Shown: one piece after another, positions 7,816 through 14,900 of the stretch
Numbering within the stretch: the stretch's first letter is position 1
Layout: every line of letters begins with the position of its first letter
Translations under genes and position numbers: made by a program
Source: a virus
Virus record (IMG/VR): IMGVR_UViG_3300033149_002500
Location: 1 to 21,963 of that record
Length of the DNA: 21,963 nucleotides
Direction: 5' to 3' (one strand)
The notes under the pieces: generated by a model
Databases searched by the model: none
The model's input: only the letters and a program-made list of their open reading frames with translations
Told to the model about the DNA's origin: nothing

Positions 7816-8961
7816 TTATTCCTCTAAATTACTTTTACCTTGTAAAATATTAGTTGCTTTTTGACTTAAACCTTTTATTCCACTCGGACTTCCAAGCACC
7901 GGTTCTTCTACCATTAAGTTTTCTGAAATTCCGATCATCGGTTTTTTCTCTTCTATCCCCGGTACTCTTTCTTTACTAATAACAATTTTTCTTGATATAT
8001 TTTCTATCGCTATCGGAATATGAGCATTCGCATAATCCATTAGCTTTTTAAAAATCTCAAAATTAACATCTGAATCAATAGCGTAATCAACAATTTTTTG
8101 TATAAAAGCAGTATTCGCTCCTCTATTAAGCTTTGGCGTTTTTCCTCTTAAAATCTGCTGTATCGCTTTTGAAGCTTCAGACATTAACTCCAAATTTACT
8201 GTCTCTTTACTCAAAGCCATTCTAATTTCCTCTTCTTCAAACGCACCGTGTTTTAAAATCTGCTGAATTAACCATTGCTGATTTAATTGAGCAGACAAGT
8301 CCGGTCTCTTTAACAGCATCATCAACGCATTTTCTCTTTTCTTGGCTTTAGCTTCATTCGCAGCAATTTCAGCAGAGCCGGCAGAAATCTCTATTTCCAG
8401 CTCTGGAGCTTTTTGAACTTCATCTCTCCTCAATTCGTCCCACTCAACCCCAGTTTCTCCGATCATCTTAACCATCATCTTTTCTGTCATATGCTCTTTT
8501 AATCCCCACGCATATCTTTCTCCTAACCTTTCCCAAGCTTCACGATAAGATTTATTATACAGCCCTAATCTATCAGCAACCTGCTGTAGATTTCCAAAGT
8601 AAATTCCAACCTTTTCGGTTTCTTCTCCAGCCCCTTGAGCTTCAGGCGTAATCCCGGTTTTCCTTCCTAAAAAGCTGTCCATAAAAGCAATCAAATCAAT
8701 CGTTCCTGAAATCTCTGGCGTCTCAAAAGTATAAATTCCGCTGCTAATTGAACCTTTTGAAGTATCAGCCCTTACCAATCCGTCTGGTCTCCAATACAAC
8801 TCAGACGGATCAGGGAATATTTTAGGATCATACGCTCTCTGTAAATAATTTCTTTTCTGTCTATTCTCCAACGCCTGATTAAACAAAGTGTCCATCGCAT
8901 CAGCAATCGGTCTAACATCATCACACGGAGCTTTTGACCAGAAATTTCCCGGATCTTCGTG
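7816..8961 (-). pseudogene. Portal protein, C-terminal part in a shifted frame
   Basis: Continuation of the portal protein in the -1 frame relative to the N-terminal part. The frame opens just after a TAG (8962-8964) and reads HEDPGNFWSKAPCDDVRPIADAMDTLFN onward (shown in parts: HEDPGNFWSKAP, then CDDVRPIADAM). It continues through YDPKIFPDPSELYWRPDGLV and a long helical region (VADRLGLYNKSYREAWERLG). Phage portals have a matching stretch in which N-F-W, D-D-x-R-P-I-A-D and F-P-D-P-x-E-L-x-W follow each other, so this is the second half of a single gene and not a separate protein starting at the MDTLF methionine. The last ~60 residues are a flexible Pro/Gly-rich tail. Either the gene is broken or the sequence has an error at about 8960. 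Confidence 0.75.
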
Positions 8962-9725
8962 CTATATTCAAAGAGCAAATAAAATTTTTCGCCTTCATAA
9001 TCCATCACCCATTCCACAAACCTATAAATCGGCTGTCCCACATAAGTATTGCTATCCAGATCCAATCCCAACTGCTTTAACCGAGCTGACTTTGATCTCC
9101 ATAAATCTTCATTCCTTTTATAATCCTCATCAGAAAAAGCTTTTACCAATTTATTAACTTGGTTCGGCTCATATAATTGAGATTTGATAAGATCAGCTTT
9201 AGTCCTAAAAATATTATCCTGTCCACAGAAAAGATGTTTCTCTAAATCTCCACCGCCCATCGGTTCGCAATGAAAGTCCTCGTGATCCACCACTTCTAAA
9301 TAACTCCTATATTTAGGATCTGACTCTGCAAAAATTTTAAAAGTCGCTCTACCAGAAAAACAGGCCAGTTTTTTAGCCCATCTATCTTTTTGAGCCCAGT
9401 TTCCACGTCTTGGAGATTTTTCTATCTGCCACGCTGCTGAAACTTTTTGAGCAACTTTTAAATCAGCAATATCTTTATAGCCGTAAGTTATTACGGGCGG
9501 ATCGTCTATCTTTGACATCAACGTATCAACAAACCCGGACATTACAGGCAAGGGCACAGCAAACCTTCCCTTCGGCACTTTTATTTTTCGTCCCTGATAA
9601 AACTCCTCATTCTTCCTGATTTCCTCTAATCGTCCCTTTTTAAATTTAACACTTGTCTCATATTGCTTAATTGCAATATCTACAAGTTTATTCGCAAATT
9701 GTTCTGGTAAATGTTTTATTGGCAT
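8772..9725 (-). CDS. Portal protein, N-terminal part, frame lost near 8960
   Basis: Portal of the DNA-packaging vertex. The start was set at the ATG at 9725 (MPIKHLPEQFANKLVDIAIK); an upstream TTG at 9755 lies inside a hairpin and is unlikely. Early features are a helix followed by the segment RKNEEFYQGRKIKVPKGRFAVPLPVMSG, DTLMSKIDDPPVITYG, and DRWAKKLACFSGRATFKIFAESDPKYRSYLEVVDHEDF (given in parts). Meaningful sequence runs to about VEWVMDYEGEKFYLLFEYST (near residue 255). The frame then reads into unrelated Arg-rich residues before a stop at 8772. The matching downstream sequence is in the -1 frame from 8961. Comparison with remembered portals suggests a few tens of residues are also missing at the junction. 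No SD precedes the ATG; a stem-loop ends 7 nt upstream. Confidence 0.78.
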   Translation of the reverse strand: MPIKHLPEQFANKLVDIAIKQYETSVKFKKGRLEEIRKNEEFYQGRKIKVPKGRFAVPLPVMSGFVDTLMSKIDDPPVITYGYKDIADLKVAQKVSAAWQIEKSPRRGNWAQKDRWAKKLACFSGRATFKIFAESDPKYRSYLEVVDHEDFHCEPMGGGDLEKHLFCGQDNIFRTKADLIKSQLYEPNQVNKLVKAFSDEDYKRNEDLWRSKSARLKQLGLDLDSNTYVGQPIYRFVEWVMDYEGEKFYLLFEYSTKIREISGQKLRVMMLDRLLMRWTLCLIRRWRIDRKEIIYRERMILKYSLIRLSCIGDQTDW

Positions 9726-9732
9726 ATTAAAA

Positions 9733-9790
9733 AAGGCGGACAACGCAACAGCCAACCAAAAAACTGATTAGCTTCTGCGTTGCCCGCCTT
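9733..9790 (-). terminator. Terminator-like stem-loop in the portal leader
   Basis: A 15-bp stem with one wobble position joins AAGGCGGACAACGCA (9733-9747) to TGCGTTGCCCGCCTT (9776-9790) with a 28-nt loop. In the transcribed minus sense it is followed directly by six T, as in Rho-independent terminators, and then after only three bases by the portal ATG at 9725. It lies about 35-90 nt downstream of the expected start of the 9831-9859 promoter. It may be an attenuator or a translation-controlling leader; the long loop makes strong termination less certain. Confidence 0.6.
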
Positions 9791-9830
9791 ATTCAGGTAG
9801 GGCAAATTAAAAATATTTAATTGTTATCTT

Positions 9831-9859
9831 ATCTTAACAAAATCAAAAATCCCTGTCAA
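9831..9859 (-). promoter_or_regulatory. Sigma-70-like promoter before the portal/head operon
   Basis: On the minus strand a perfect TTGACA (9859-9854) is followed after 17 bp by TAAGAT (9836-9831) with an extended TG one base upstream of the -10. Transcription would start near 9824 and read into portal, scaffold and capsid genes. It overlaps the 3' end of the 69-aa gene, so it is internal to the larger operon. Confidence 0.65.
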
Positions 9860-10052
9860 GAGGTTCTGGCTCATAATAATGAAATTCCTTTTTTCTAATT
9901 TCTCCTTTATTATTCAAATGTAGAGTTATTTTTCCATTCCTCATTTCAAACATTTTCTCCCAAATATTTTGATATCTCCTAAACCATTTAAAAACTTTTG
10001 CTTCTTTTTCGGTTAATTCAATTTTAACAAGTTTTTTTTCAAGTTCCCTCAT
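9843..10052 (-). CDS. Small helical protein between terminase and portal (69 aa)
   Basis: Function unknown. The product has an N-terminal helical part (LEKKLVKIELTEKEAKVFKW), a second helix (RRYQNIWEKMFEMR), and a short beta end (GKITLHLNNKGEIRKKEFHYYE). Small proteins of this general form often sit between terminase and portal in phage genomes, and I recall similar ones in phage-like contigs, but no role is known to me. Its ATG lies inside the terminase 3' end (14-bp overlap), supporting coupled translation. A promoter for the next gene overlaps its last codons. Confidence 0.65.
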   Translation of the reverse strand: MRELEKKLVKIELTEKEAKVFKWFRRYQNIWEKMFEMRNGKITLHLNNKGEIRKKEFHYYEPEPLDRDF

Positions 10053-11454
10053 ATTCTGATATTGGTTGATAAGGAGATTTCGGTTGATAATTTTTTTTCT
10101 TTAGTTTTTCCTCTCTCGCAAAAGTCAAGGCCAAAGCATCAGCAACATCAGGCGACAAAATTCCTTCTCTCAACATCTCTTCTTTACTCTTCATCCTGAT
10201 TTTTCTATCAGACATCACCTTATACTTTACATCTAATAAGTCATCAAACTCTCCTTTTCCTTCCAGTCCGCCTCCACTTCTTATCCATTGAGCCAGTCGC
10301 CAATAACATTGAGCTTTTAAATTAAAAAACTCCTCTTCTTCAAACTCTGGCTTCTCGCCCCAAATCACTCCATTTATCCCTTCTTTTTGTTCATTCAATC
10401 TATCAAAAACCCCCTTTCCCAAGCCAATCGCATCTACAAAAACATTTCTCGGATCTACTCTGTATCTTTCCATCGCTTCCAAACCTTTTCCAACTACCAG
10501 CATTGTATCCGGCGTATTACTCCTAAATAAAATTCTTGCTCCATTCTCTCCTCTCAAAACAATCACAGATTTATTTCTACCGCCACCGGCCGTATCTATT
10601 CCTAACCTCAATTCTCCAAACAGCTCAATCTTTTCTCTATACGCCATATCTAATTCTCTTTCATTAACCAACGGAAGATATCCTTTTTCATCAATCCCTT
10701 CCTCTTCTGGGAATCGACATTCATACAAAATAGCAAACATCTGTTCTGGCATATCCTCTTTGGCCTCTTCAACAAATTCCTTTGTTATTCTTCCTTCCTC
10801 AATTCCTTGACGATAATCAATCACAATTTTATGATATCTTGGGCTTCTAAAACTTTTTAAAAAATGATTTCTCTTAAACGGATTTCCAATCTTCATTAAA
10901 AAAGCATCTTTCTGCCCCCCAATCATTCTCAACACGGTAGCAAAAATTTCATCGTTCGCCAACGGAGCATCATCTAAAACTACATTTTGAGCACCAAATC
11001 CAATTAAAGCCCTTTCAAAATCTCTTATCCTTTTAACATCTGCTGATAAAATTTGAACTTCTCCAAGCAGATTTCCTTCTACTCTAAACGTCAATCTTTC
11101 TTTACTTCTTTCTCTTCTTATTTTCTCCAAACTCTCATCTCTCCCGATCCTAAACTTTGACAGCGTATAGGGATTATCAAAAATATGATCTATCAAATAT
11201 CCGCCTATAATTTGAGCTTTCTTTTTCGTCCCGCCGATAATAGTCCATTTTTCCGGGAACGTCGTCACTCTTGTTAAAATAGCCATTGAGGTCACATCTG
11301 ATTTTCCATATTGCGTATAAGTCATTAAATGAACTCTCGGATAAAGTTTTTTGAAAATTACATCAAAAATCTCACATTGCCCTTTTGTCATTTCAAAAGG
11401 ATTTCCATCTCTGGTCTTATACATTTTTCTAACTAACTCATAAGTTTTGGTCAT
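10039..11454 (-). CDS. terL: Large terminase subunit, ATPase plus RNase H-like nuclease (471 aa)
   Basis: Motor that translocates DNA into the prohead and cuts it. The ATPase half shows a P-loop-like segment MTYTQYGKSDVTS at about residues 44-56 (Gln-Tyr-Gly-Lys-Ser, without the usual leading Gly/Arg) and a Walker B-type strand NVVLDDAP (157-164), with Asp where Glu is more usual. The C-terminal nuclease half has the acidic set expected of an RNase H-like fold: RLGIDTAGGGRNKSV (Asp287), FVDAIGLGKGVFDRL (Asp341) and SPDVADALALTF (Asp436/Asp439). Length is typical. Start fixed by the ATGA overlap with the small-terminase candidate. It ends in TGA, one proof that TGA is a stop here. Confidence 0.9.
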   Translation of the reverse strand: MTKTYELVRKMYKTRDGNPFEMTKGQCEIFDVIFKKLYPRVHLMTYTQYGKSDVTSMAILTRVTTFPEKWTIIGGTKKKAQIIGGYLIDHIFDNPYTLSKFRIGRDESLEKIRRERSKERLTFRVEGNLLGEVQILSADVKRIRDFERALIGFGAQNVVLDDAPLANDEIFATVLRMIGGQKDAFLMKIGNPFKRNHFLKSFRSPRYHKIVIDYRQGIEEGRITKEFVEEAKEDMPEQMFAILYECRFPEEEGIDEKGYLPLVNERELDMAYREKIELFGELRLGIDTAGGGRNKSVIVLRGENGARILFRSNTPDTMLVVGKGLEAMERYRVDPRNVFVDAIGLGKGVFDRLNEQKEGINGVIWGEKPEFEEEEFFNLKAQCYWRLAQWIRSGGGLEGKGEFDDLLDVKYKVMSDRKIRMKSKEEMLREGILSPDVADALALTFAREEKLKKKNYQPKSPYQPISEYEGT

Positions 11455-11861
11455 TTTTGAGCCAATTTTTTAATTGCTTCTGACAATTCTTTTATATCCT
11501 CTGATTCAAATTCTATCTCTGACTTTGGCTTTCCATACGCTGAATCCAGCAAAGCATTATACGCTTGAACATCTCCTGTTATAATCGCTTTTTGACATAA
11601 TCTAATCGTCATTAAGAATTCATTTGTCCATTTTTCCCCTTTCTTTTCAAAAAATTGAGGATACATCTCTTTCAAATTTCTCAAAATATTTGCTGGCGGT
11701 TGGGCTATCATTTCTAAAACATATCTGGCAATAGTAGAACGGTTAGGAGTTCCCTTCGGTCTTCCCTTCGGATTTCCCGACTCCCCGGGTTTCCATCTTG
11801 GCTCTATTTTTCCTCTTCCCCCACTTTTTATTTTTCGTTGTTTCTTTGTTGTTTTTTTCAT
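11451..11861 (-). CDS. DUF5681-containing protein, small-terminase candidate (136 aa)
   Basis: The N-terminus carries the DUF5681 signature WKPGESGNPKGRPKGTPNRS near residues 23-42, preceded by a very basic tail. DUF5681 proteins are frequently encoded directly before large terminases and are often taken as small terminase subunits that recognise the packaging site. The rest is helical (TIARYVLEMIA, FLMTIRLCQKAIITGDVQAYNALLDSAYGKP in parts), ending with ELSEAIKKLAQK. It overlaps terL by 4 bp (ATGA). The DNA-recognition role is inferred from position and family. The ATG lies in A-rich DNA without a clear SD. Confidence 0.75.
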   Translation of the reverse strand: MKKTTKKQRKIKSGGRGKIEPRWKPGESGNPKGRPKGTPNRSTIARYVLEMIAQPPANILRNLKEMYPQFFEKKGEKWTNEFLMTIRLCQKAIITGDVQAYNALLDSAYGKPKSEIEFESEDIKELSEAIKKLAQK

Positions 11862-11896
11862 AATTTTTATTTTTAAATTTTCTTAAAAATTTAGTT

Positions 11897-13312
11897 TTAC
11901 AAAAGCGGAAAAGGAATTAAATTTAACCTTTTCTCTGCTAACCTACAATACTCCTCTGAAATCTCAATACCAATAAAATCTCTACCTAACTTTTTAGCAA
12001 CCATTGCTGTTGTTCCGCTTCCCATAAAAGGGTCTAAAACTACTCCGCCTTTAGGACATCCAAACTTAATAGGAATTTCTATTAACGCTTCAGGGAAAAT
12101 AGCAAAATGCTCTACATCTACTCCTAATTCCTTTTTGAAATTGTGCGGTTCAGGGTTAATCTGCCATATTGTTGGGATATTCTTTCCTTTTGAGTTAAAA
12201 GCATGTGGCTCACCTGGCTCTGGTGCTTGTCTTAATCCTTTAGCGTTGGGGTCTTTAATTGTTTTATTCCGCCATTCTTTATTAGGTACCATTCCTGTAT
12301 TCGGTCTAATTCCTAATCTTACTTCACTTAATAATTTTTTTATGTTATATGCTCTGCTTTGCTTTGTGTTTTTATCTTTTGTATCTTTCATTCTTTCCTC
12401 TAAAGATTTCCTCTGCGTTCTCTCTCTCGGACTATTAAACATTTCAGCATCTTTTCTACCAGCAAATTTCCCGTGATATTCTCTTATTTCTTTCTCTGTT
12501 GCTCTAAATTGTGGCTGTCCTTTTTTTCTTATAGCATCTCTAACTCGGTAGTTAAATTTATTATACTTGCTTTCAGGATATAATCGTTGTCTTAAAATCC
12601 CATCTGGTCTTAAATCTGTAACTCCCACTACCTGATGTGGTAATCTCACCGCATCCAAATCGCTCCAATATTTTTTATTTTTAACAAAGAAATACAATTC
12701 TTCTCCACTTTCATTAAATCTATCTTTTACACTTGTCGGCATCACACTGCCGATTGTTCTGCTCTCTTTTTTAATTAAAACCTGCTTTGCCCACTTTATT
12801 TTATTTCTTAATATCAGTCCCACTTCATCTATACATCTAATAGCAAAGCGTTCTGGTTGCATTAGAAGACATTTCTGTTTAGCAGTTTGTTTCAATCTAC
12901 TATTATTAGATTTTCCACTAAACATTCTTTCGTTGTCCGGTGCCGGGACAAAACTTTTAGCACCTCTACTCCTCTCCATTACTCGTGCAAAATAACCATC
13001 CTTTCCTATATTGGCTTTACTAATTGTCTTATTTCCTGCTGGCGGTCCTCCATAGCAATCTCCCATATTTATCCAAATCTGACCTGTCTTTTTAACTACT
13101 CTTTTAATTTCCCACATTATCTCAATCAATTTATCCAGATATTCCTCAAAAGTTTCTTCTAAACCTATCTGTCCTTCCACGTGGTAATTTCGCAAGCCAT
13201 AATAGGGTGGGGAAGTAATAACACAATCTATACTTTCAGTTGGAAACTTTTTTAATTCTGAAAGAACATCTCCACAAATTATTTTATTTTTTATTTTATC
13301 TATCTGATACAT
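11897..13312 (-). CDS. DNA methyltransferase, amino-type, beta-class order (471 aa)
   Basis: S-adenosylmethionine-dependent DNA methylase modifying an exocyclic amino group. The catalytic motif IV is TSPPYYG at residues 33-39, preceded by ICGDVLSEL. The SAM-binding motif I is DPFMGSGTTAMVAKKLG near 427-443, followed by FIGIEISEEY. Motif IV before motif I with a long middle region is the permuted beta-class order. Ser-Pro-Pro-Tyr is frequent in N4-cytosine methylases, but N6-adenine is not excluded. The ~280-residue middle is Lys/Arg-rich and probably holds the target-recognition region. A GGAG SD lies 13 nt before the ATG. It overlaps the upstream 116-aa gene by 13 bp. Likely role: protecting phage DNA from host restriction. 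Confidence 0.88.
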   Translation of the reverse strand: MYQIDKIKNKIICGDVLSELKKFPTESIDCVITSPPYYGLRNYHVEGQIGLEETFEEYLDKLIEIMWEIKRVVKKTGQIWINMGDCYGGPPAGNKTISKANIGKDGYFARVMERSRGAKSFVPAPDNERMFSGKSNNSRLKQTAKQKCLLMQPERFAIRCIDEVGLILRNKIKWAKQVLIKKESRTIGSVMPTSVKDRFNESGEELYFFVKNKKYWSDLDAVRLPHQVVGVTDLRPDGILRQRLYPESKYNKFNYRVRDAIRKKGQPQFRATEKEIREYHGKFAGRKDAEMFNSPRERTQRKSLEERMKDTKDKNTKQSRAYNIKKLLSEVRLGIRPNTGMVPNKEWRNKTIKDPNAKGLRQAPEPGEPHAFNSKGKNIPTIWQINPEPHNFKKELGVDVEHFAIFPEALIEIPIKFGCPKGGVVLDPFMGSGTTAMVAKKLGRDFIGIEISEEYCRLAEKRLNLIPFPLL

Positions 13313-13650
13313 TTTTTTCTGTTCTCCATTTCATAATACTTTAATTCATTTATTTTTATTTTTTTAAATTCTTTAGTTTTTTTATCAAAGCCGAAAATAT
13401 AAATTAACATCTCTAAAAAAGGCAATTGATTTTCAGCCAGCCATTTTTCTATCTTTCTCCTGCGAGCAGAAATATTGGACTTTGTCGTCAACTGGACAAA
13501 TCCAACTTCTCCACTCCTCTTTATTATTATCACATCAAACACTCCAAAAATATCAACTTTTTTAAACCTGTTTCTTATAGGAAACCAGCAAAGACAATTA
13601 TTCTCTTTACACCACCTTTTAAAATATTTTTTTATTGTCTCTTCTTTCAT
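13300..13650 (-). CDS. PD-(D/E)XK-like nuclease-fold protein with variant catalytic motif (116 aa)
   Basis: The core FGVFDVIIIKRSGEVGFVQLTTK (given in parts: FGVFDVIIIK, GEVGFVQLTT) matches the strand-turn-strand of Hjc/VRR-NUC-type endonucleases, where Asp is followed by Glu/Gln-x-Lys. Here the second motif reads Gln-Leu-Thr instead of Glu-x-Lys. RRRKIEKWL follows as the usual basic helix. Short phage proteins with QVT-type motifs exist, so this may be an active variant or an inactive DNA-binding relative. Good SD (GGGAG, ~8 nt before ATG). The overlap with the methyltransferase suggests a functional pair, possibly DNA modification plus DNA processing; a restriction role is not shown. Confidence 0.6.
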   Translation of the reverse strand: MKEETIKKYFKRWCKENNCLCWFPIRNRFKKVDIFGVFDVIIIKRSGEVGFVQLTTKSNISARRRKIEKWLAENQLPFLEMLIYIFGFDKKTKEFKKIKINELKYYEMENRKKCIR

Positions 13651-13688
13651 TTCTTTCTCCCTCTTATTTTTTTTGTTTAAGGGCTGAA

Positions 13689-13841
13689 TTAAGACATTCT
13701 TCCGCGACCTTTGCCTCGACCTCCGCCTCTTCCATAACCACGCCCTCCTCTTTTACAAGCACCCCTGTTTCTATTGCGTCGACCTCCGCCTCTCATACCT
13801 CGACCTCGTCCAGCCCCTCTTTTTAAACCATATGTTGCCAT
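13689..13841 (-). CDS. Arg-Gly-rich (RGG-type) miniprotein (50 aa)
   Basis: Short gene with ATG at 13841 and TAA at 13689. The product begins MATYGLKRGAGRGRG and consists mainly of Gly and Arg in RGG, RGRG and GRG repeats with one Cys, ending GRGRMS. Such sequences are nucleic-acid-binding, usually RNA, by family knowledge of RGG regions; the specific job here is unknown. Local DNA is about half GC, well above its surroundings, and the opposite strand shows a Ser/Thr-rich shadow frame. It lies between a possible three-way-junction RNA (13867-13924) and the nuclease-like gene. No SD: the leader is AT-rich. Confidence 0.6.
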   Translation of the reverse strand: MATYGLKRGAGRGRGMRGGGRRNRNRGACKRGGRGYGRGGGRGKGRGRMS

Positions 13842-13866
13842 AAATTTAAAATTTTAGTTTTTATGT

Positions 13867-13924
13867 AAGGGCTGGCTTTAAGCGAAAGAGCCATTTAACA
13901 ACCGACCGCTTTGGTTGCACCCTT
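13867..13924 (-). other. Possible three-way-junction RNA in the leader of the RGG gene
   Basis: An outer stem AAGGG (13867-13871)/CCCTT (13920-13924) encloses two hairpins: GGCTTT (13874-13879) with AAAGAGCC (13885-13892, one bulge) and CAACC (13899-13903) with GGTTG (13913-13917). The stems are short, so chance is possible, but all three nest without conflict. No other function for the 104-nt gap is seen apart from an AAGGTCG motif beside it. Confidence 0.35.
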
Positions 13925-13945
13925 GACCGACCTTTTTCATAAGAG

Positions 13946-14149
13946 TTATTCAGGAGTTTGAGATGGGTTTTCTTCAGTTCGGGCTATATAAGCATCTAAT
14001 TCATTTGCCACATCTATAAATCGTTGATATACCCTTCTCCAATCAGGGTTAAGTCCTTCTGTCTTTACCATTTCTCTTGTTTTTTCTCTTAATTGTTGAA
14101 GAAAATTTCTATCTTCTAAATTTATATTGTATTCCTTTTGTGTTTTCAT
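13946..14149 (-). CDS. Small helical protein, unknown function (67 aa)
   Basis: Not recognised. The sequence is charged and helical: LEDRNFLQQLREKTREMVK, then WRRVYQRFIDVANELDAYIAR, ending in a Pro/Thr tail. The pattern suggests a two-helix hairpin, perhaps dimerising. It belongs to a run of short genes between the replication region and the methyltransferase, a place where phages often keep host-takeover or anti-defence genes (inference). An AAGGTCG motif lies 23 nt before the ATG and another 11 nt after the stop. Confidence 0.6.
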   Translation of the reverse strand: MKTQKEYNINLEDRNFLQQLREKTREMVKTEGLNPDWRRVYQRFIDVANELDAYIARTEENPSQTPE

Positions 14150-14191
14150 AAATTTTATTATTTTTGTTTGACCGACCTTTGAAAATAGTTT

Positions 14192-14470
14192 TTATTTAGT
14201 TTCTTCCACTTCTTTATACTTTGATTTTTCAAATTTACCAGTAGCTATTTTACAAATCTTTTTAAGAGTAGGTAAACTAATTGTCACTTCTTTAAACTCT
14301 ATTCTACGAGGCCAATCACTATATTTCATCCATATTTCACAAACTTTAACTTCATATTCTTCTGGAGCAAATCCAGGAGTATTCTTTTGAGTTTCAAAAA
14401 CTTCTACAAAATATCTGTATCCCCAAAATGATTTTTCTTTTTTGTATTCTACTCTTATTTCTTTTTTCAT
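14192..14470 (-). CDS. Small mixed alpha/beta protein, unknown function (92 aa)
   Basis: No family recognised. The visible order is a beta-rich first half (KEIRVEYKKE, YRYFVEVFETQK, EYEVKVCEIWMKYSDW), then a strand (IEFKEVTISLP) and a helix (TLKKICKIATGKFEK). Two cysteines are far apart and do not form a CxxC knuckle. It looks like a small cytosolic protein with a beta sheet packed on one helix. It is part of the accessory small-gene run. The ATG lies five bases after the stop of the next upstream gene, supporting cotranscription. Confidence 0.6.
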   Translation of the reverse strand: MKKEIRVEYKKEKSFWGYRYFVEVFETQKNTPGFAPEEYEVKVCEIWMKYSDWPRRIEFKEVTISLPTLKKICKIATGKFEKSKYKEVEETK

Positions 14471-14475
14471 AAGGT

Positions 14476-14676
14476 TTATTTAGGTTTTTTTGGTTGGTTT
14501 TTTACTAATACATAATCCCCATTAGTAGGGTCTTTGTAAAAGACATAACCATCTTGTAATCTATTTTCAACAACTGTTTCATACCAACTTAGAGGGGCAT
14601 AGAACCTTTGTAATTCTGTTATTCTTATTTCTTTTTTATTTTTCTTTTCTTTTTTCATAGGTTTTCTTTTAGCCAT
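14476..14676 (-). CDS. Small protein with duplicated N-terminal leader, unknown function (66 aa)
   Basis: Function unknown. The core reads IRITELQRFYAPLSWYETVV, then RLQDGYVFYKDPTNGDYVL, a small aromatic-rich alpha/beta unit, and it ends KNQPKKPK. The first codons spell MAKRKPM, produced by a 23-nt sequence that also occurs at 14897-14919, where the neighbouring gene begins. A second in-frame ATG at 14658 (MKKEKKNKK) is an equally possible start. The identical leader in two otherwise unrelated genes suggests a local duplication. Confidence 0.55.
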   Translation of the reverse strand: MAKRKPMKKEKKNKKEIRITELQRFYAPLSWYETVVENRLQDGYVFYKDPTNGDYVLVKNQPKKPK

Positions 14677-14677
14677 T
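14655..14677. repeat. 23-nt direct repeat, copy 1 (copy 2 at 14897-14919)
   Basis: An exact 23-nt match on the same strand, 242 bp apart. In the minus sense it contains ATGGCTAAAAGAAAACCTATG, read here as the start MAKRKPM. In copy 2 the same bases also encode the last residues WLKENL and most of the stop codon of the 78-aa gene. A direct repeat flanking one small gene (14688-14900) could allow its loss or duplication by recombination. Confidence 0.75.
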
Positions 14678-14687
14678 TTGCTTGGGT

Positions 14688-14900
14688 TTATTTATTAGTT
14701 GTTCTATCTTGCCATCTATCGCCAGTTTGCCAATTATCCCAATAAACTGGCGGTGTTGATGCTTTTTTATATTCTCCTAAACAAGAAGGACAAATATAAC
14801 AATTCAATTCTTGAAAGAAATAGTTGGTTGGTCGTCCGCAAAAAGCACATTTATTAAAGGATTCGCTTGTTGAAAAGGTTTTCGTGTTTAGTTCAGTCAT
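14688..14900 (-). CDS. Small zinc-ribbon protein (70 aa)
   Basis: Probable zinc-binding protein. Two knuckles are visible, CAFCGR and CPSCLG, about 18 residues apart, a four-cysteine ribbon spacing, followed by a Trp-rich tail (VYWDNWQTGDRWQDR). The start is placed at the ATG at 14900, where ATGA overlaps the TGA of the upstream gene. An upstream ATG at 14918 would add MAKRKP from the 23-nt repeat and cannot be excluded. Zinc ribbons in small phage proteins often bind nucleic acid or host polymerase, which is family knowledge, not shown here. Confidence 0.65.
   Translation of the reverse strand: MTELNTKTFSTSESFNKCAFCGRPTNYFFQELNCYICPSCLGEYKKASTPPVYWDNWQTGDRWQDRTTNK

Noticed and set aside
8772-8895. 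Separate gene starting at the MDTLF methionine within portal
   Set aside because: Portal-like sequence continues upstream of that methionine in the same frame, so it is an internal residue.
8930-9000. Programmed -1 frameshift in portal
   Set aside because: No slippery heptamer lies in the right phase after the TAG at 8962-8964, and about 25-30 expected residues seem absent.
13635-13826. Plus-strand Ser/Thr-rich frame
   Set aside because: Shadow of the Arg/Gly repeats encoded on the minus strand.
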